DNA from: Amnibacterium kyonggiense
GTDB taxonomy: Bacteria > Actinomycetota > Actinomycetes > Actinomycetales > Microbacteriaceae
DNA: 64,000 nt
Direction: 5' to 3'
NCBI RefSeq assembly: GCF_004364555.1
Contig: NZ_SOAM01000001.1
Coordinates: 620,001 to 684,000, forward strand
Shown here: piece by piece, positions 17,137-26,988 of the stretch
Layout: the number at the start of each line of letters is the position of its first letter
How positions within the stretch are numbered: the first letter of the stretch is position 1
The notes under the pieces: model-generated
What the model was told of the DNA's origin: nothing
Databases searched by the model: none
The model's input: only the letters and a program-made list of their open reading frames with translations
Translations under genes and position numbers: made by a program

Positions 17137-17514
17137 GTGCCCACCATCCAGCAGCTGGTCCGCAAGGGCCGCACGCCCAAGGTCGTCAAGACCAAGGCGC
17201 CTGCGCTGAAGGCGAACCCGCAGCAGCGCGGCGTCTGCACGCGCGTCTACACGACGACGCCGAAGAAGCCGAACTCCGCGCTCCGCAAGGTCGCGCGCGT
17301 GAAGCTGTCGAACGGCACCGAGGTCACCGCCTACATCCCCGGCGAGGGCCACAACCTGCAGGAGCACTCGATGGTGCTCGTCCGCGGCGGCCGCGTGAAG
17401 GACCTGCCGGGCGTGCGCTACAAGATCGTCCGCGGCGCGCTGGACACCCAGGCCGTGAAGAACCGCAAGCAGGCCCGCAGCCGCTACGGCGCCAAGTTGG
17501 AGAAGAAGAAGTAA
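17137..17514 (+). CDS. rpsL: 30S ribosomal protein S12
   Basis: 125 residues, full length. Decoding-centre protein. The conserved [19 protein letters not shown] and [10 protein letters not shown] stretches are present with the wild-type Lys in KKPNS, so no streptomycin-resistance substitution is seen there. GTG 17137 starts nine bases after AAGGAG and gives the standard [12 protein letters not shown]-terminus. The stop overlaps the rpsG start (TAATG). Confidence 0.98.
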   Translation: MPTIQQLVRKGRTPKVVKTKAPALKANPQQRGVCTRVYTTTPKKPNSALRKVARVKLSNGTEVTAYIPGEGHNLQEHSMVLVRGGRVKDLPGVRYKIVRGALDTQAVKNRKQARSRYGAKLEKKK

Positions 17515-17984
17515 TGCCTCGTAAGGGACCCGCTCCGAAGCGCCCGGTCGTCGCCGACCCGGTCTACCAGGCTCCGGTGGTCAGCCAGCTCGTCAACAAG
17601 ATCCTCGTCGACGGCAAGAAGGGCCTGTCCGAGCGCATCGTCTACGGCGCGCTCGAGAACGTGGCCGCGAAGAACGGCCAGGACGCCGTCGCGACGCTGA
17701 AGAAGGCGCTCGACAACGTCCGCCCGACCATCGAGGTCAAGAGCCGCCGCGTCGGCGGCTCGACCTACCAGGTCCCCGTCGAGGTCAAGCCGCACCGCGC
17801 GAACACGCTCGCGCTGCGCTGGCTCACCTCGTACGCGAAGGCCCGTCGCGAGAAGTCGATGACGGACCGCCTCACCAACGAGATCCTCGACGCGTCGAAC
17901 GGCCTCGGCGCCGCGGTGAAGCGCCGCGAGGACACGCACAAGATGGCCGAGTCGAACCGCGCCTTCGCGCACTACCGCTGGTAG
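17514..17984 (+). CDS. rpsG: 30S ribosomal protein S7
   Basis: 156 residues, the primary assembly protein of the 30S head. Standard start PRKGPAPKR and C-terminal AHYRW. Translationally coupled to rpsL by a 1-nt overlap. A stem-loop separates it from fusA. Confidence 0.98.
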   Translation: MPRKGPAPKRPVVADPVYQAPVVSQLVNKILVDGKKGLSERIVYGALENVAAKNGQDAVATLKKALDNVRPTIEVKSRRVGGSTYQVPVEVKPHRANTLALRWLTSYAKARREKSMTDRLTNEILDASNGLGAAVKRREDTHKMAESNRAFAHYRW

Positions 17985-18042
17985 CTCCCACGCTCGGTCG
18001 ACGTCCCGCCGGCTGAGCGCGAGAACCCACGCACTCCACCGC

Positions 18043-18079
18043 GGCCGCGGCTCCGTCCATCCGGACGGGGTCCGCGGCC
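18043..18079 (+). promoter_or_regulatory. Hairpin between rpsG and fusA
   Basis: GGCCGCGG (18043-18050) pairs with CCGCGGCC (18072-18079), and CCGTCC with GGACGG inside it, loop ATCC. A terminator-like stem without a T tract in a 162-nt gap; it probably lowers or tunes readthrough into fusA. A CTTTCGAAAG palindrome lies just upstream of the fusA start. Confidence 0.6.
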
Positions 18080-18146
18080 TCGGGCATGAAACGGGGCGCT
18101 CGTCTGTTGAGGCGAGGGCCCGAAACTTCTTTCGAAAGGTTCCCCC

Positions 18147-20267
18147 GTGGCAGTCGCCCAGGACGTCCTCACCGACCTGAACAAGGTCCGCAACATCGGC
18201 ATCATGGCGCACATCGACGCCGGCAAGACCACGACGACCGAGCGCATCCTCTTCTACACCGGCATCACCCACAAGATCGGCGAGGTGCACGACGGCGCCG
18301 CGACGATGGACTGGATGGCGCAGGAGCAGGAGCGCGGCATCACCATCACGTCGGCCGCGACGACGTGCTTCTGGAACAACAACCAGATCAACATCATCGA
18401 CACCCCGGGCCACGTGGACTTCACGGTCGAGGTCGAGCGCTCCCTGCGCGTCCTCGACGGCGCCGTCGCTGTCTTCGACGGCAAGGAGGGCGTCGAGCCC
18501 CAGTCCGAGACCGTGTGGCGGCAGGCGGACAAGTACAACGTCCCGCGCATCTGCTTCGTCAACAAGATGGACAAGCTCGGTGCGGACTTCTACTTCACCG
18601 TCGACACCATCGTGAGCCGTCTCGGCGCCAAGCCGCTGGTCATCCAGCTGCCGATCGGTGCGGAGAGCACGTTCGAGGGCGTCGTCGACCTGGTCGAGAT
18701 GCGCGCCCTGACGTGGCGCGGCGACGCCAAGGGCGACGTCCAGATGGGTGCGAAGTACGCCATCGAGGAGATCCCCGCCGACCTGCTCGAGAAGGCGCAG
18801 GAGTACCGCGAGAAGCTGATCGAGACGGTCGCCGAGTCCGACGACGCGCTGCTCGAGAAGTTCTTCGGTGGCGAGGAGCTGACGGTCGCCGAGATCAAGG
18901 GCGCCATCCGCAAGATGACGGTGAACAGCGAGCTGTACCCGGTCCTCTGCGGCTCCGCGTTCAAGAACCGCGGCGTTCAGCCGATGCTCGACGCGGTCGT
19001 CGACTACCTGCCGAGCCCGCTCGACGTGCCGGCGATCGAGGCGCACGACCCGCGCGACGAGGAGAAGGTCATCCTCCGTCACGCCGACGCCTCCGAGCCG
19101 TTCTCGGCCCTCGCGTTCAAGGTCGCGGTGCACCCGTTCTTCGGCCGCCTCACCTACGTCCGGGTCTACTCGGGTCACATCGAGGGCGGCAGCCAGGTCA
19201 TCAACTCGACCAAGGGCAAGAAGGAGCGCATCGGGAAGATCTTCCAGATGCACTCCAACAAGGAGAACCCGGTGGACGGCGTCTCCGCCGGCCACATCTA
19301 CGCGGTGATCGGCCTCAAGGACACGACGACGGGCGACACGCTCTCCGACGTGAACGAGCAGGTCGTCCTCGAGTCGATGACGTTCCCGGAGCCGGTCATC
19401 GAGGTCGCGATCGAGCCCAAGACCAAGGCGGACCAGGACAAGCTCGGCACGGCGATCCAGAAGCTCGCCGAGGAGGACCCCACCTTCCGCACCGAGCAGA
19501 ACCGCGAGACCGGCCAGACCATCATCAAGGGGATGGGCGAGCTCCACCTCGACATCCTGGTCGACCGCATGAAGCGCGAGTTCAACGTCGAGGCGAACGT
19601 CGGCAAGCCCCAGGTGGCCTACCGCGAGACGATCCGCAAGACGATCGAGCGCTACGACTACACCCACAAGAAGCAGACCGGTGGTTCCGGTCAGTTCGCG
19701 AAGGTGCAGATCGCGCTCGAGCCGCTCGAGGTCACGGCCGAGACGACGTACGAGTTCGAGAACAAGGTCACCGGTGGCCGCGTGCCGCGCGAGTACATCC
19801 CCTCGGTGGACGCGGGCATCCAGGACGCGATGCAGGTCGGCGTCCTCGCCGGCTACCCGACGGTCGGCGTCAAGGCGACGCTGCTCGACGGCGGCTACCA
19901 CGAGGTCGACTCCTCCGAGATGGCGTTCAAGATCGCCGGCTCGATGGCCTTCAAGGAGGCCGCGCGCAAGGCGTCCCCGGCTCTCCTCGAGCCCGTCATG
20001 GCCGTCGAGGTCCGCACCCCCGAGGAGTACATGGGCGACGTCATCGGCGACCTGAACTCCCGCCGCGGGCAGATCCAGGCCATGGAGGACGCCTCCGGCG
20101 TCAAGGTCGTCACCGCCAAGGTGCCGCTGTCCGAGATGTTCGGCTACGTCGGCGACCTCCGGAGCAAGACCTCCGGTCGCGCCGTGTACTCGATGCAGTT
20201 CGACAGCTACGCCGAGGTGCCGAAGAACGTCGCCGACGAGATCGTCCAGAAGAACAAGAGTGAGTAG
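18147..20267 (+). CDS. fusA: Elongation factor G
   Basis: 706 residues, the GTPase that translocates tRNA and mRNA on the ribosome and helps recycle it. G1 is AHIDAGKTT (21-29), followed by RGITIT (switch I), DTPGHVDF (G3) and NKMDK (G4), then domains II to V in standard order and length. GTG start after a GAAAGG ribosome-binding site. The 303-nt gap to tuf carries four hairpins and a promoter, so tuf can be expressed separately. Confidence 0.98.
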   Translation: MAVAQDVLTDLNKVRNIGIMAHIDAGKTTTTERILFYTGITHKIGEVHDGAATMDWMAQEQERGITITSAATTCFWNNNQINIIDTPGHVDFTVEVERSLRVLDGAVAVFDGKEGVEPQSETVWRQADKYNVPRICFVNKMDKLGADFYFTVDTIVSRLGAKPLVIQLPIGAESTFEGVVDLVEMRALTWRGDAKGDVQMGAKYAIEEIPADLLEKAQEYREKLIETVAESDDALLEKFFGGEELTVAEIKGAIRKMTVNSELYPVLCGSAFKNRGVQPMLDAVVDYLPSPLDVPAIEAHDPRDEEKVILRHADASEPFSALAFKVAVHPFFGRLTYVRVYSGHIEGGSQVINSTKGKKERIGKIFQMHSNKENPVDGVSAGHIYAVIGLKDTTTGDTLSDVNEQVVLESMTFPEPVIEVAIEPKTKADQDKLGTAIQKLAEEDPTFRTEQNRETGQTIIKGMGELHLDILVDRMKREFNVEANVGKPQVAYRETIRKTIERYDYTHKKQTGGSGQFAKVQIALEPLEVTAETTYEFENKVTGGRVPREYIPSVDAGIQDAMQVGVLAGYPTVGVKATLLDGGYHEVDSSEMAFKIAGSMAFKEAARKASPALLEPVMAVEVRTPEEYMGDVIGDLNSRRGQIQAMEDASGVKVVTAKVPLSEMFGYVGDLRSKTSGRAVYSMQFDSYAEVPKNVADEIVQKNKSE

Positions 20268-20273
20268 TCGATG

Positions 20274-20398
20274 CACGGACTTTCGCGCGGCCGGCTTCGC
20301 CGGCGCCGCGAAAGTCCGTGCTCCGGCTTCGCCTTCGCAGCACGGCTCCGCCGTGCGAAGAGCGCGCCGGCCTGAGCCGGCGGGGCGCTGCGCGCCCC
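20274..20398. repeat. Four tandem hairpins in the fusA-tuf gap
   Basis: Hairpin 1: 14-bp perfect outer stem (20274-20287 with 20307-20320) plus an inner GCCGGC/GCCGGC stem and TTC loop. Hairpin 2: CTTCG and CACGGC with GCCGTG and CGAAG (20333-20360). Hairpin 3: CGCCGGC/GCCGGCG (20365-20382). Hairpin 4: GGGGCGC/GCGCCCC (20382-20398). A run of this kind resembles REP or BIME-like intergenic palindromes; the first hairpin may also end fusA transcription. No coding capacity was seen. Confidence 0.7.
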
Positions 20399-20461
20399 GC
20401 CACTTCATCTCCACTCCGCTCACTCGCGTCCCGGCAGCGACTGCTGCTGCTGACACGCCCG

Positions 20462-20570
20462 TGTAACAAACCGAAATCAAACCGGGTATCCTCGACCGGT
20501 CGTTTCCGCGCAAACCCGCGCCCCTACGACCGAGGTAGGACACCTCGACCAACAGTCCTGAGGAGGACAA
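20462..20570 (+). promoter_or_regulatory. Putative tuf promoter and leader
   Basis: TATCCT (20487-20492) is the best -10 candidate, in a locally AT-rich stretch, with a weak -35 (TGTAAC, 20462-20467, 19 nt away). The leader forms CGAGGT/ACCTCG (20531-20547), and GTCCT/AGGAC (20555-20568), whose loop and 3' arm contain the GAGGAGG ribosome-binding site. The second stem could modulate tuf translation. Confidence 0.5.
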
Positions 20571-21764
<1,194 letters not shown>

Positions 21765-21783
21765 GCTGACGCTCGCTGAAGCG

Positions 21784-21824
21784 ACGAGGGGTCGGGCCGA
21801 GAGGCCCGGCCCCTTCGTCGTTCC
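21784..21824 (+). terminator. Terminator of tuf
   Basis: ACGAGGGGTCGGGCC pairs with GGCCCGGCCCCTTCGT around a GAGA loop (one G-T pair, one bulge), then CGTTCCC. Ends the str cluster. Confidence 0.75.
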
Positions 21825-21894
21825 CGACTGGGGGTCGGCCGGACGGTGCTCGCCACTGCGGCCGCGCACGCTCGCCGCCTACAGTTGCAGGGTC

Positions 21895-23454
21895 ATGCCA
21901 GCGCCAGTGCCGTCCCCGTTCGTCCCGGAATCGACCGCGCCGGTCGCGCTCGCGGAGCTCGCCGATCGGTTCGGTCTCGCCGGCGATCCCAGTGACGTCG
22001 AGGTCACCGGTATCAGCCTCGGCACGGGCGCCGTGCGCCCCGGGCATCTCTTCATCGCGTTGCAGGGCGTCCGCAGCCACGGCGCGGAGTACGCCTCGGA
22101 CGCGGTCGAGCGCGGCGCGGTCGCCGTGCTCACCGACCCCGAGCACGCGGATCTCGCGGTCGGCGTCCCGGTCGTGACCGTCGCGGAGCCCCGCCTGCTG
22201 CTCGGCGAGCTCGCCGCGGAGGTCTACCGCACGCGCGAGCACCACCCGCTGCTGCTCGGCGTGACCGGCACGAACGGCAAGACGTCCACGAGCCACTTCC
22301 TCGCCGGCCTGCTCGACCTGCTCGAGGTGCCGAACGGGCTCAGCTCCACCGCCGAGCGGCGCGTGGGGTCGGAGCGCCGCGTCGCGGGCCTCACGACGCC
22401 GGAAGCGACCGAGCTGCACGCCCTCATCGCGCGGATGGTCGAGACCGGGGTCGAGGCAGCGGCGATCGAGGTCAGCGCGCAGGGGCTCTCGCGGCACCGC
22501 CTCGACGGCATCGTCTTCGACGTCGCGGGGTTCACGAACCTCAGCCACGACCACCTCGACGACTACGCCGACATGGAGGAGTACTACGCCGCGAAGGCGG
22601 TGCTGTTCCAGCCGGACCGGTCGCGCCGCGCGGTCGTCTCGCTCGACACGACGTGGGGCGCCCGCGTCGTCGCCGACGCCGGGGTTCCGACGACGACCAT
22701 CGCGCTGGCGGGTGGCGAGGTCGCCGACTGGACGGTCACGGTGACGGAGGAGACGCAGGCGTTCACCGCGTTCGTGCTCGAGGGGCCGGACGAGCGGCGG
22801 CTCGAGACCCGGATCCCGGTGCTCGGGGCGCACATGGCCGCGAACGCGGGGCTCGCGATCCTGATGCTGCTCGAAGCGGGGTACGCCTTCGACCGCCTCC
22901 GGACGGTCCTGGAGGGGCCGCGCGGCATGGACGCGACGCTGCCGGGCCGGACCGAGCTCGTGTCCGGGCCGGGGGCGCCGGCGGTCTACGTCGACTTCGG
23001 GCACTCGCCGCACGCGTTCCAGGAGACGCTCGCGGCGGTGCGGGCGGTGACGCCCGGCAAGGTCGTCATGCTCTTCGGCGCGGACGGCGACCGCGACACG
23101 ACGAAGCGCCCGGACATGGCGCGTGCCGCCGTCCGGGGGAGCGACGTGCTGATCGTCACCGACCACCACCCCCGCTTCGAGGACCCGGCGAGCATCCGCG
23201 CGGTCCTGGTGGCGGCCGCGCGGGAGGCCGAACCGGATCACCCGCTCTACGAGGAGGGGCAGCCGGAGAAGGCGATCCGCCTCGCGGTCTCGCTCGTCGA
23301 GCCGGGCGACGCCATCCTGTGGGCCGGCCCGGGGCACCAGAACTACCGCGACATCCGCGGGGTCCGCACCGACTACTCCGCGCGCCGCGAGGCCCGCGCA
23401 GCCCTGCAGGAGGCCGGCTACGCGGCCGCGCCCTCCCGCGACCTCCACACCTGA
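21895..23454 (+). CDS. Stand-alone MurE-like Mur ligase
   Basis: 519 residues with all three Mur ligase domains: N-terminal UDP-substrate domain (about 15-115), ATPase with GVTGTNGKTST (122-132) and TTPEATEL, and a C-terminal domain. The MurE hallmark for the third peptide residue, normally DNPR, reads DHHPRFEDP here, and the DSR-type motif of domain 1 reads SLGTG, so the amino acid added is unclear. The gene lies outside any division/cell-wall cluster and is probably a MurE paralogue. A TACAGT box ends nine bases before ATG 21895 with no ribosome-binding site, suggesting a leaderless transcript. Confidence 0.75.
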   Translation: MPAPVPSPFVPESTAPVALAELADRFGLAGDPSDVEVTGISLGTGAVRPGHLFIALQGVRSHGAEYASDAVERGAVAVLTDPEHADLAVGVPVVTVAEPRLLLGELAAEVYRTREHHPLLLGVTGTNGKTSTSHFLAGLLDLLEVPNGLSSTAERRVGSERRVAGLTTPEATELHALIARMVETGVEAAAIEVSAQGLSRHRLDGIVFDVAGFTNLSHDHLDDYADMEEYYAAKAVLFQPDRSRRAVVSLDTTWGARVVADAGVPTTTIALAGGEVADWTVTVTEETQAFTAFVLEGPDERRLETRIPVLGAHMAANAGLAILMLLEAGYAFDRLRTVLEGPRGMDATLPGRTELVSGPGAPAVYVDFGHSPHAFQETLAAVRAVTPGKVVMLFGADGDRDTTKRPDMARAAVRGSDVLIVTDHHPRFEDPASIRAVLVAAAREAEPDHPLYEEGQPEKAIRLAVSLVEPGDAILWAGPGHQNYRDIRGVRTDYSARREARAALQEAGYAAAPSRDLHT

Positions 23455-23666
23455 CGGGCGCGACGGCGGCCGTCCATAGGAGTCTCTTCACCGCGCCCGG
23501 GGTGGTCACCAGGCGGGCTCCGTAGCGTTCCACGCGGACAGTCCGGCGAACTCCCGGGCCGATCGAATCCCCGATCCGACGGGCAATCGGATCGATCCGT
23601 GGACGATCCGGCCCTCGCCGGGCCGGGTGGGTGAGAAGGGGAGGGCTCGGCGGCCCTCCCCTTCTC
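23455..23666 (+). terminator. Intergenic region with terminator after the Mur ligase
   Basis: The main feature is a perfect 14-bp stem (23633-23646 with 23653-23666, loop TCGGCG). Upstream is an 8-bp inverted repeat, CGATCCGA/TCGGATCG (23572-23594), next to a GGATCGATCC palindrome. No ORF is supported between the Mur ligase stop and the hairpin; a short non-coding transcript is possible but not shown. Confidence 0.6.
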
Positions 23667-23751
23667 CATGTCCTCGCTTCCCCGACCGGACGATCGACCT
23701 CCGGCGCAAGCCCCCGTCATGCCCAGGCGCCCGTCCATACACTCGCCCGTC

Positions 23752-24795
23752 ATGACCGACGCGCCGCCGAAGCCCACGACGCGCCTGCGCAAGAGCAACC
23801 CGCTCGGCAAGGGCTACCACCGCGTCCGCGCCGGCCGAGGGTTCAGCTACCGCGCTCCCGACGGCACCACCGTGACCGACCCCGCCCTGCGGGAGCGGTT
23901 CGAGGCGCTCGGCATCCCGCCGGCCTGGACGGACGTGTGGATCGCGCCCTACGAGAACGGGCACATCCAGGCGGTCGGGCACGACGCGGCGAACCGCAAG
24001 CAGTACATGTACCACCCGACGTGGCGGGAGCGGCACGACAAGAACAAGTACCGCCGCATGCTGCTGCTCGCCGAGGCGCTGCCCGGCGCCCGGGGCACGG
24101 TGCGGCGGCACCTCCGCGATCCGGAGGAGCCGCGGCGGCAGGTGCTCGCCGCGGCCTTCCGGATGCTCGACCTCGGCGGCCTGCGCATCGGCTCGTCGAT
24201 CTACGAGGAGGAGAACGGCAGCTACGGCCTGACCACGCTGCACGGGGAGCACGTCCGGGTCGACGGCGATGTGATCGACCTGCGGTTCCCGGCCAAGAGC
24301 CACAAGCTCTGGGAGTCGACGATGCGGGACGAGGACCTCGCACCGCTGCTCGCGGGCCTGAAGGCACGGGGCGACGACGAGCGCCTGCTCGCCTACGACC
24401 ACGGCGGCCGCTGGCACACCATCGCGCCGGAGGACGTGAACGGCTACGTCCGCGAACGGCTCCACGGGGAGTTCTCCGCGAAGGACTTCCGCACGCTGCG
24501 CGGCACGGTCGCCGCGGCGACGAGCCTCGCGAAGCACGGGCCGGAGTCGAAGAAGGGCGCGCAGAAGCGGGCGATCGCCGACGCGATGCGCGCGGCGGCC
24601 GCCGAGCTCTCCAACACCCCGACCGTGGCGAAGGCGAGCTACGTGGACCCGCGCGTCGTCGACCGGTACCGGGCGGGGGAGACGATCGACCCGGCGCGGC
24701 TGCACGCGGCGGAGTCGGAGGTGCTCGCCCTGCTCTTCGAGCGCCCGGGCTCGCCGATCGCGAAGCCGAAGCGGAAGCGGACCGCGAAGTCCTAG
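23752..24795 (+). CDS. DNA topoisomerase IB (poxvirus type)
   Basis: 347 residues. Relaxes supercoils through a 3'-phosphotyrosine intermediate. The N-terminal domain has the family pattern PAWTDVWIAP...GHIQAVGHDAANRKQY. Catalytic residues are recognisable: Arg in GGLRIGS (R145), Lys in PAKSHK (K182), the DFRTLRGT segment and Tyr297 in ASYVDPRVV. Two earlier in-frame ATGs exist (23668, 23719), but ATG 23752 sits eight bases after TACACT and gives a normal N-terminus, so it is chosen. Confidence 0.88.
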   Translation: MTDAPPKPTTRLRKSNPLGKGYHRVRAGRGFSYRAPDGTTVTDPALRERFEALGIPPAWTDVWIAPYENGHIQAVGHDAANRKQYMYHPTWRERHDKNKYRRMLLLAEALPGARGTVRRHLRDPEEPRRQVLAAAFRMLDLGGLRIGSSIYEEENGSYGLTTLHGEHVRVDGDVIDLRFPAKSHKLWESTMRDEDLAPLLAGLKARGDDERLLAYDHGGRWHTIAPEDVNGYVRERLHGEFSAKDFRTLRGTVAAATSLAKHGPESKKGAQKRAIADAMRAAAAELSNTPTVAKASYVDPRVVDRYRAGETIDPARLHAAESEVLALLFERPGSPIAKPKRKRTAKS

Positions 24796-24836
24796 CCGTC
24801 GCGGGCCCGAAACACGCGGTGGGTAGCGTCCGCCGC

Positions 24837-25823
24837 ATGGATCTGGACGCGTTCGTGGCGGGCATGCCGAAGACCGAGCTCCACGTGCACCTCGAGGGCA
24901 CGCTCGAGAGGGACCTCCTCCTGCGGCTCGCCGCGCGGAACGGGGTCGACGTGCCGATCCCGGAGGGCGGGTTCACCGACCTGACGAGCTTCCTCGCCCA
25001 GTACTACCCGGCGATGCGCGCGCTCGTGACGGAGGACGACTTCTTCGAGCTCGCGTGGGCCTACCTCGAGAAGGCGGCGTCGCAGCACGTCGTCCACGCG
25101 GAGCTGTTCTTCGACCCGCAGGCGCACACCGGGCGGGGCGTGCCGTTCCCGACGGTGCTCGGCGGCTACCGGCGCGCGATCCTCCGCGCCGAGCGCGAGC
25201 TCGGGGTGCACGCCGACCTGATCCTCTGCTTCCTCCGCGACCTCACCGCCGAGCACGCCATGTCGACCCTGATGGAGGCGCTGCCGTTCAAGGCGTGGAT
25301 CGTGGGCGTCGGCCTCGACTCCGACGAGCGCGGCAACCCGCCGGCGAAGTTCGCCGACGTGTTCGCGCGGGCCAGGGCCGAGGGGTTCCAGCTGACGATG
25401 CACTGCGACATCGACCAGCCCGGGTCGATCGAGCACATCCGGTCGGCGCTGCTCGACATCGGGGTCGACCGGATCGACCACGGGACGAACGTCGTCGAGG
25501 ACCCGGCGCTCGTCGCCGTGCTGCGCGAGCGCGGGGTCGGGCTCACCTGCTGCCCGATCTCGAACGGGTTCGTGACCGACGACATGAAGGCGCAGGAGAT
25601 CGCGGCGCTCCTCCGGTCCGGGGTGAAGGTGACGGTCGCCTCCGACGACCCCGCCTACTTCGGCGGCTACGTCACCGAGAACCTGCTCGCGCTCGCGGCG
25701 GCCGCGGACCTGACCCGCGACGAGCTCGTCCAGCTGCAGCGCAACGCGCTCGAGATCGCCTGGCTGGCGCCGTTCCGGCGCGACGCGCTCCTCGCCGGTC
25801 TCGAGGCCCACGCCCTAGCCTGA
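24837..25823 (+). CDS. Adenine/adenosine deaminase
   Basis: 328 residues, metal-dependent TIM-barrel deaminase of purine salvage. Metal ligands are visible in HVHLEG (H16, H18), MHCDID and the late SDDPAYFGGY motif. SDDPAYFG with HCDIDQPGSIEHI is the pattern seen in adenine deaminases of the Aah1 type more than in classical adenosine deaminases, so adenine is the likelier substrate; this is inference. TAGCGT lies seven bases before ATG 24837, with no ribosome-binding site. Confidence 0.85.
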   Translation: MDLDAFVAGMPKTELHVHLEGTLERDLLLRLAARNGVDVPIPEGGFTDLTSFLAQYYPAMRALVTEDDFFELAWAYLEKAASQHVVHAELFFDPQAHTGRGVPFPTVLGGYRRAILRAERELGVHADLILCFLRDLTAEHAMSTLMEALPFKAWIVGVGLDSDERGNPPAKFADVFARARAEGFQLTMHCDIDQPGSIEHIRSALLDIGVDRIDHGTNVVEDPALVAVLRERGVGLTCCPISNGFVTDDMKAQEIAALLRSGVKVTVASDDPAYFGGYVTENLLALAAAADLTRDELVQLQRNALEIAWLAPFRRDALLAGLEAHALA

Positions 25824-25827
25824 GCCC

Positions 25828-26841
25828 GTGCGCCCCACCGTCAAGGACGTCGCCGCGCTCGCCGCGGTGTCGCCGAAGACGGTGTCGAACGTGCTGGGCG
25901 GCACCGTCCGCGTCGCCCCGGACACGAGGGCGCGGGTCGAGCACGCGATCGAGCGGCTCGGCTACGTGCCGAACCTCGCCGCTCGCGGCCTGCGGTCGGG
26001 GCGGACGGGCCTGATCGCGCTCGTCCTGCCGGACGTCCGGTCGCCGTTCTCCGCCGAGCTCGTGCAGCTCGTGGTCGAGCTCGCGCACGAACGGGCGCTC
26101 GGCGTCCAGCTCGAGCAGGCCTCGACCTCCGTCGACCGCACCCGCGAGCTCATCGCGAGCGCGCGCCGGCACCTCGTCGACGGCGTCCTCCTGAACCCGG
26201 CGACCGGCGCGCAGCGGGATGCGGCGCTGGGCGGCGGCGGCGGCGAGGTGCCGCTCGTGATGCTCGGCGAGGTGGAGCAGCGGGACGTGGACCAGGTGTG
26301 GGTCGACAGCGTCGACGCCGCGCGACGGATGACCGCGTTCCTGATCGGCCTCGGGCACCGCCGCATCGCCATGCTCGGCGTGCAGCCGCCGGGCGAGGGC
26401 ACGGTCACGGGCGGCCTCCGGCGCCAGGGCTACCGGGAGGCCCTCACCGAGGCCGGGCTGCCGGCCGACCCGGTCCTCGAGCGGACCTGCGCCGCGTGGA
26501 CGCCGGAGGGGGGCTACGACGCGATGACCCGGCTCCTCGCCGAGGAGGGCCGGCCGGATGCGGTCTTCTGCGCCACCGACGCCATCGCGCTCGGGGCGCT
26601 CTCCGCGCTCTGGGTCGCCGGCGTGCGCGTCCCCGACGACGTGTCGGTCGCCGGCTTCGACGACGTGTCGGTGGGCGCCTTCGCGGCCCCGCCGCTCACC
26701 ACCGTGCGGTGGGACAAGCGCGGGTACGCGGAGGCGGCGCTCGACCGGCTCGTCACCCGGATCGCCGGCTCGGCCGAGCCGGCGCTGCGCCTCCGCTTCC
26801 CCGTCGAGATCGTGCGCCGCGCGAGCGTGCGGGAGCGCTGA
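25828..26841 (+). CDS. LacI-family transcriptional regulator
   Basis: 337 residues. N-terminal helix-turn-helix (TVKDVAALAAVSPKTVSNVL) plus hinge helix (to about 60), then a periplasmic-binding-protein-like effector domain. The -10 box TAGCCT (25816-25821) overlaps the stop codon of the deaminase gene and ends six bases before the GTG start, so it is probably leaderless. The arabinofuranosidase and sugar importer directly downstream are the likely targets. Confidence 0.9.
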   Translation: MRPTVKDVAALAAVSPKTVSNVLGGTVRVAPDTRARVEHAIERLGYVPNLAARGLRSGRTGLIALVLPDVRSPFSAELVQLVVELAHERALGVQLEQASTSVDRTRELIASARRHLVDGVLLNPATGAQRDAALGGGGGEVPLVMLGEVEQRDVDQVWVDSVDAARRMTAFLIGLGHRRIAMLGVQPPGEGTVTGGLRRQGYREALTEAGLPADPVLERTCAAWTPEGGYDAMTRLLAEEGRPDAVFCATDAIALGALSALWVAGVRVPDDVSVAGFDDVSVGAFAAPPLTTVRWDKRGYAEAALDRLVTRIAGSAEPALRLRFPVEIVRRASVRER

Positions 26842-26915
26842 CCCCGTCCGTCCGCGCCCCGCGACGAGCGCCGTCGCCTGCGCCTGACGATCCGGCGTGC
26901 GCGCCCGCGTCACGC

Positions 26916-26988
26916 TTGACGGGCGATTCCAACGATGTAACGCTGTCCTCGTCACACCGCCGTGCCCGTGAGAGGACCTGCTGCACCC
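26916..26988 (+). promoter_or_regulatory. Promoter and possible LacI operator before the arabinofuranosidase
   Basis: TTGACG (26916-26921) is followed after 16 nt by TAACGC (26938-26943). The -10 region lies inside ATGTAACGCTGT, whose TGTAACG half resembles operators of actinobacterial LacI regulators, though the palindrome is imperfect. The stretch is less GC-rich than its surroundings. Confidence 0.45.
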
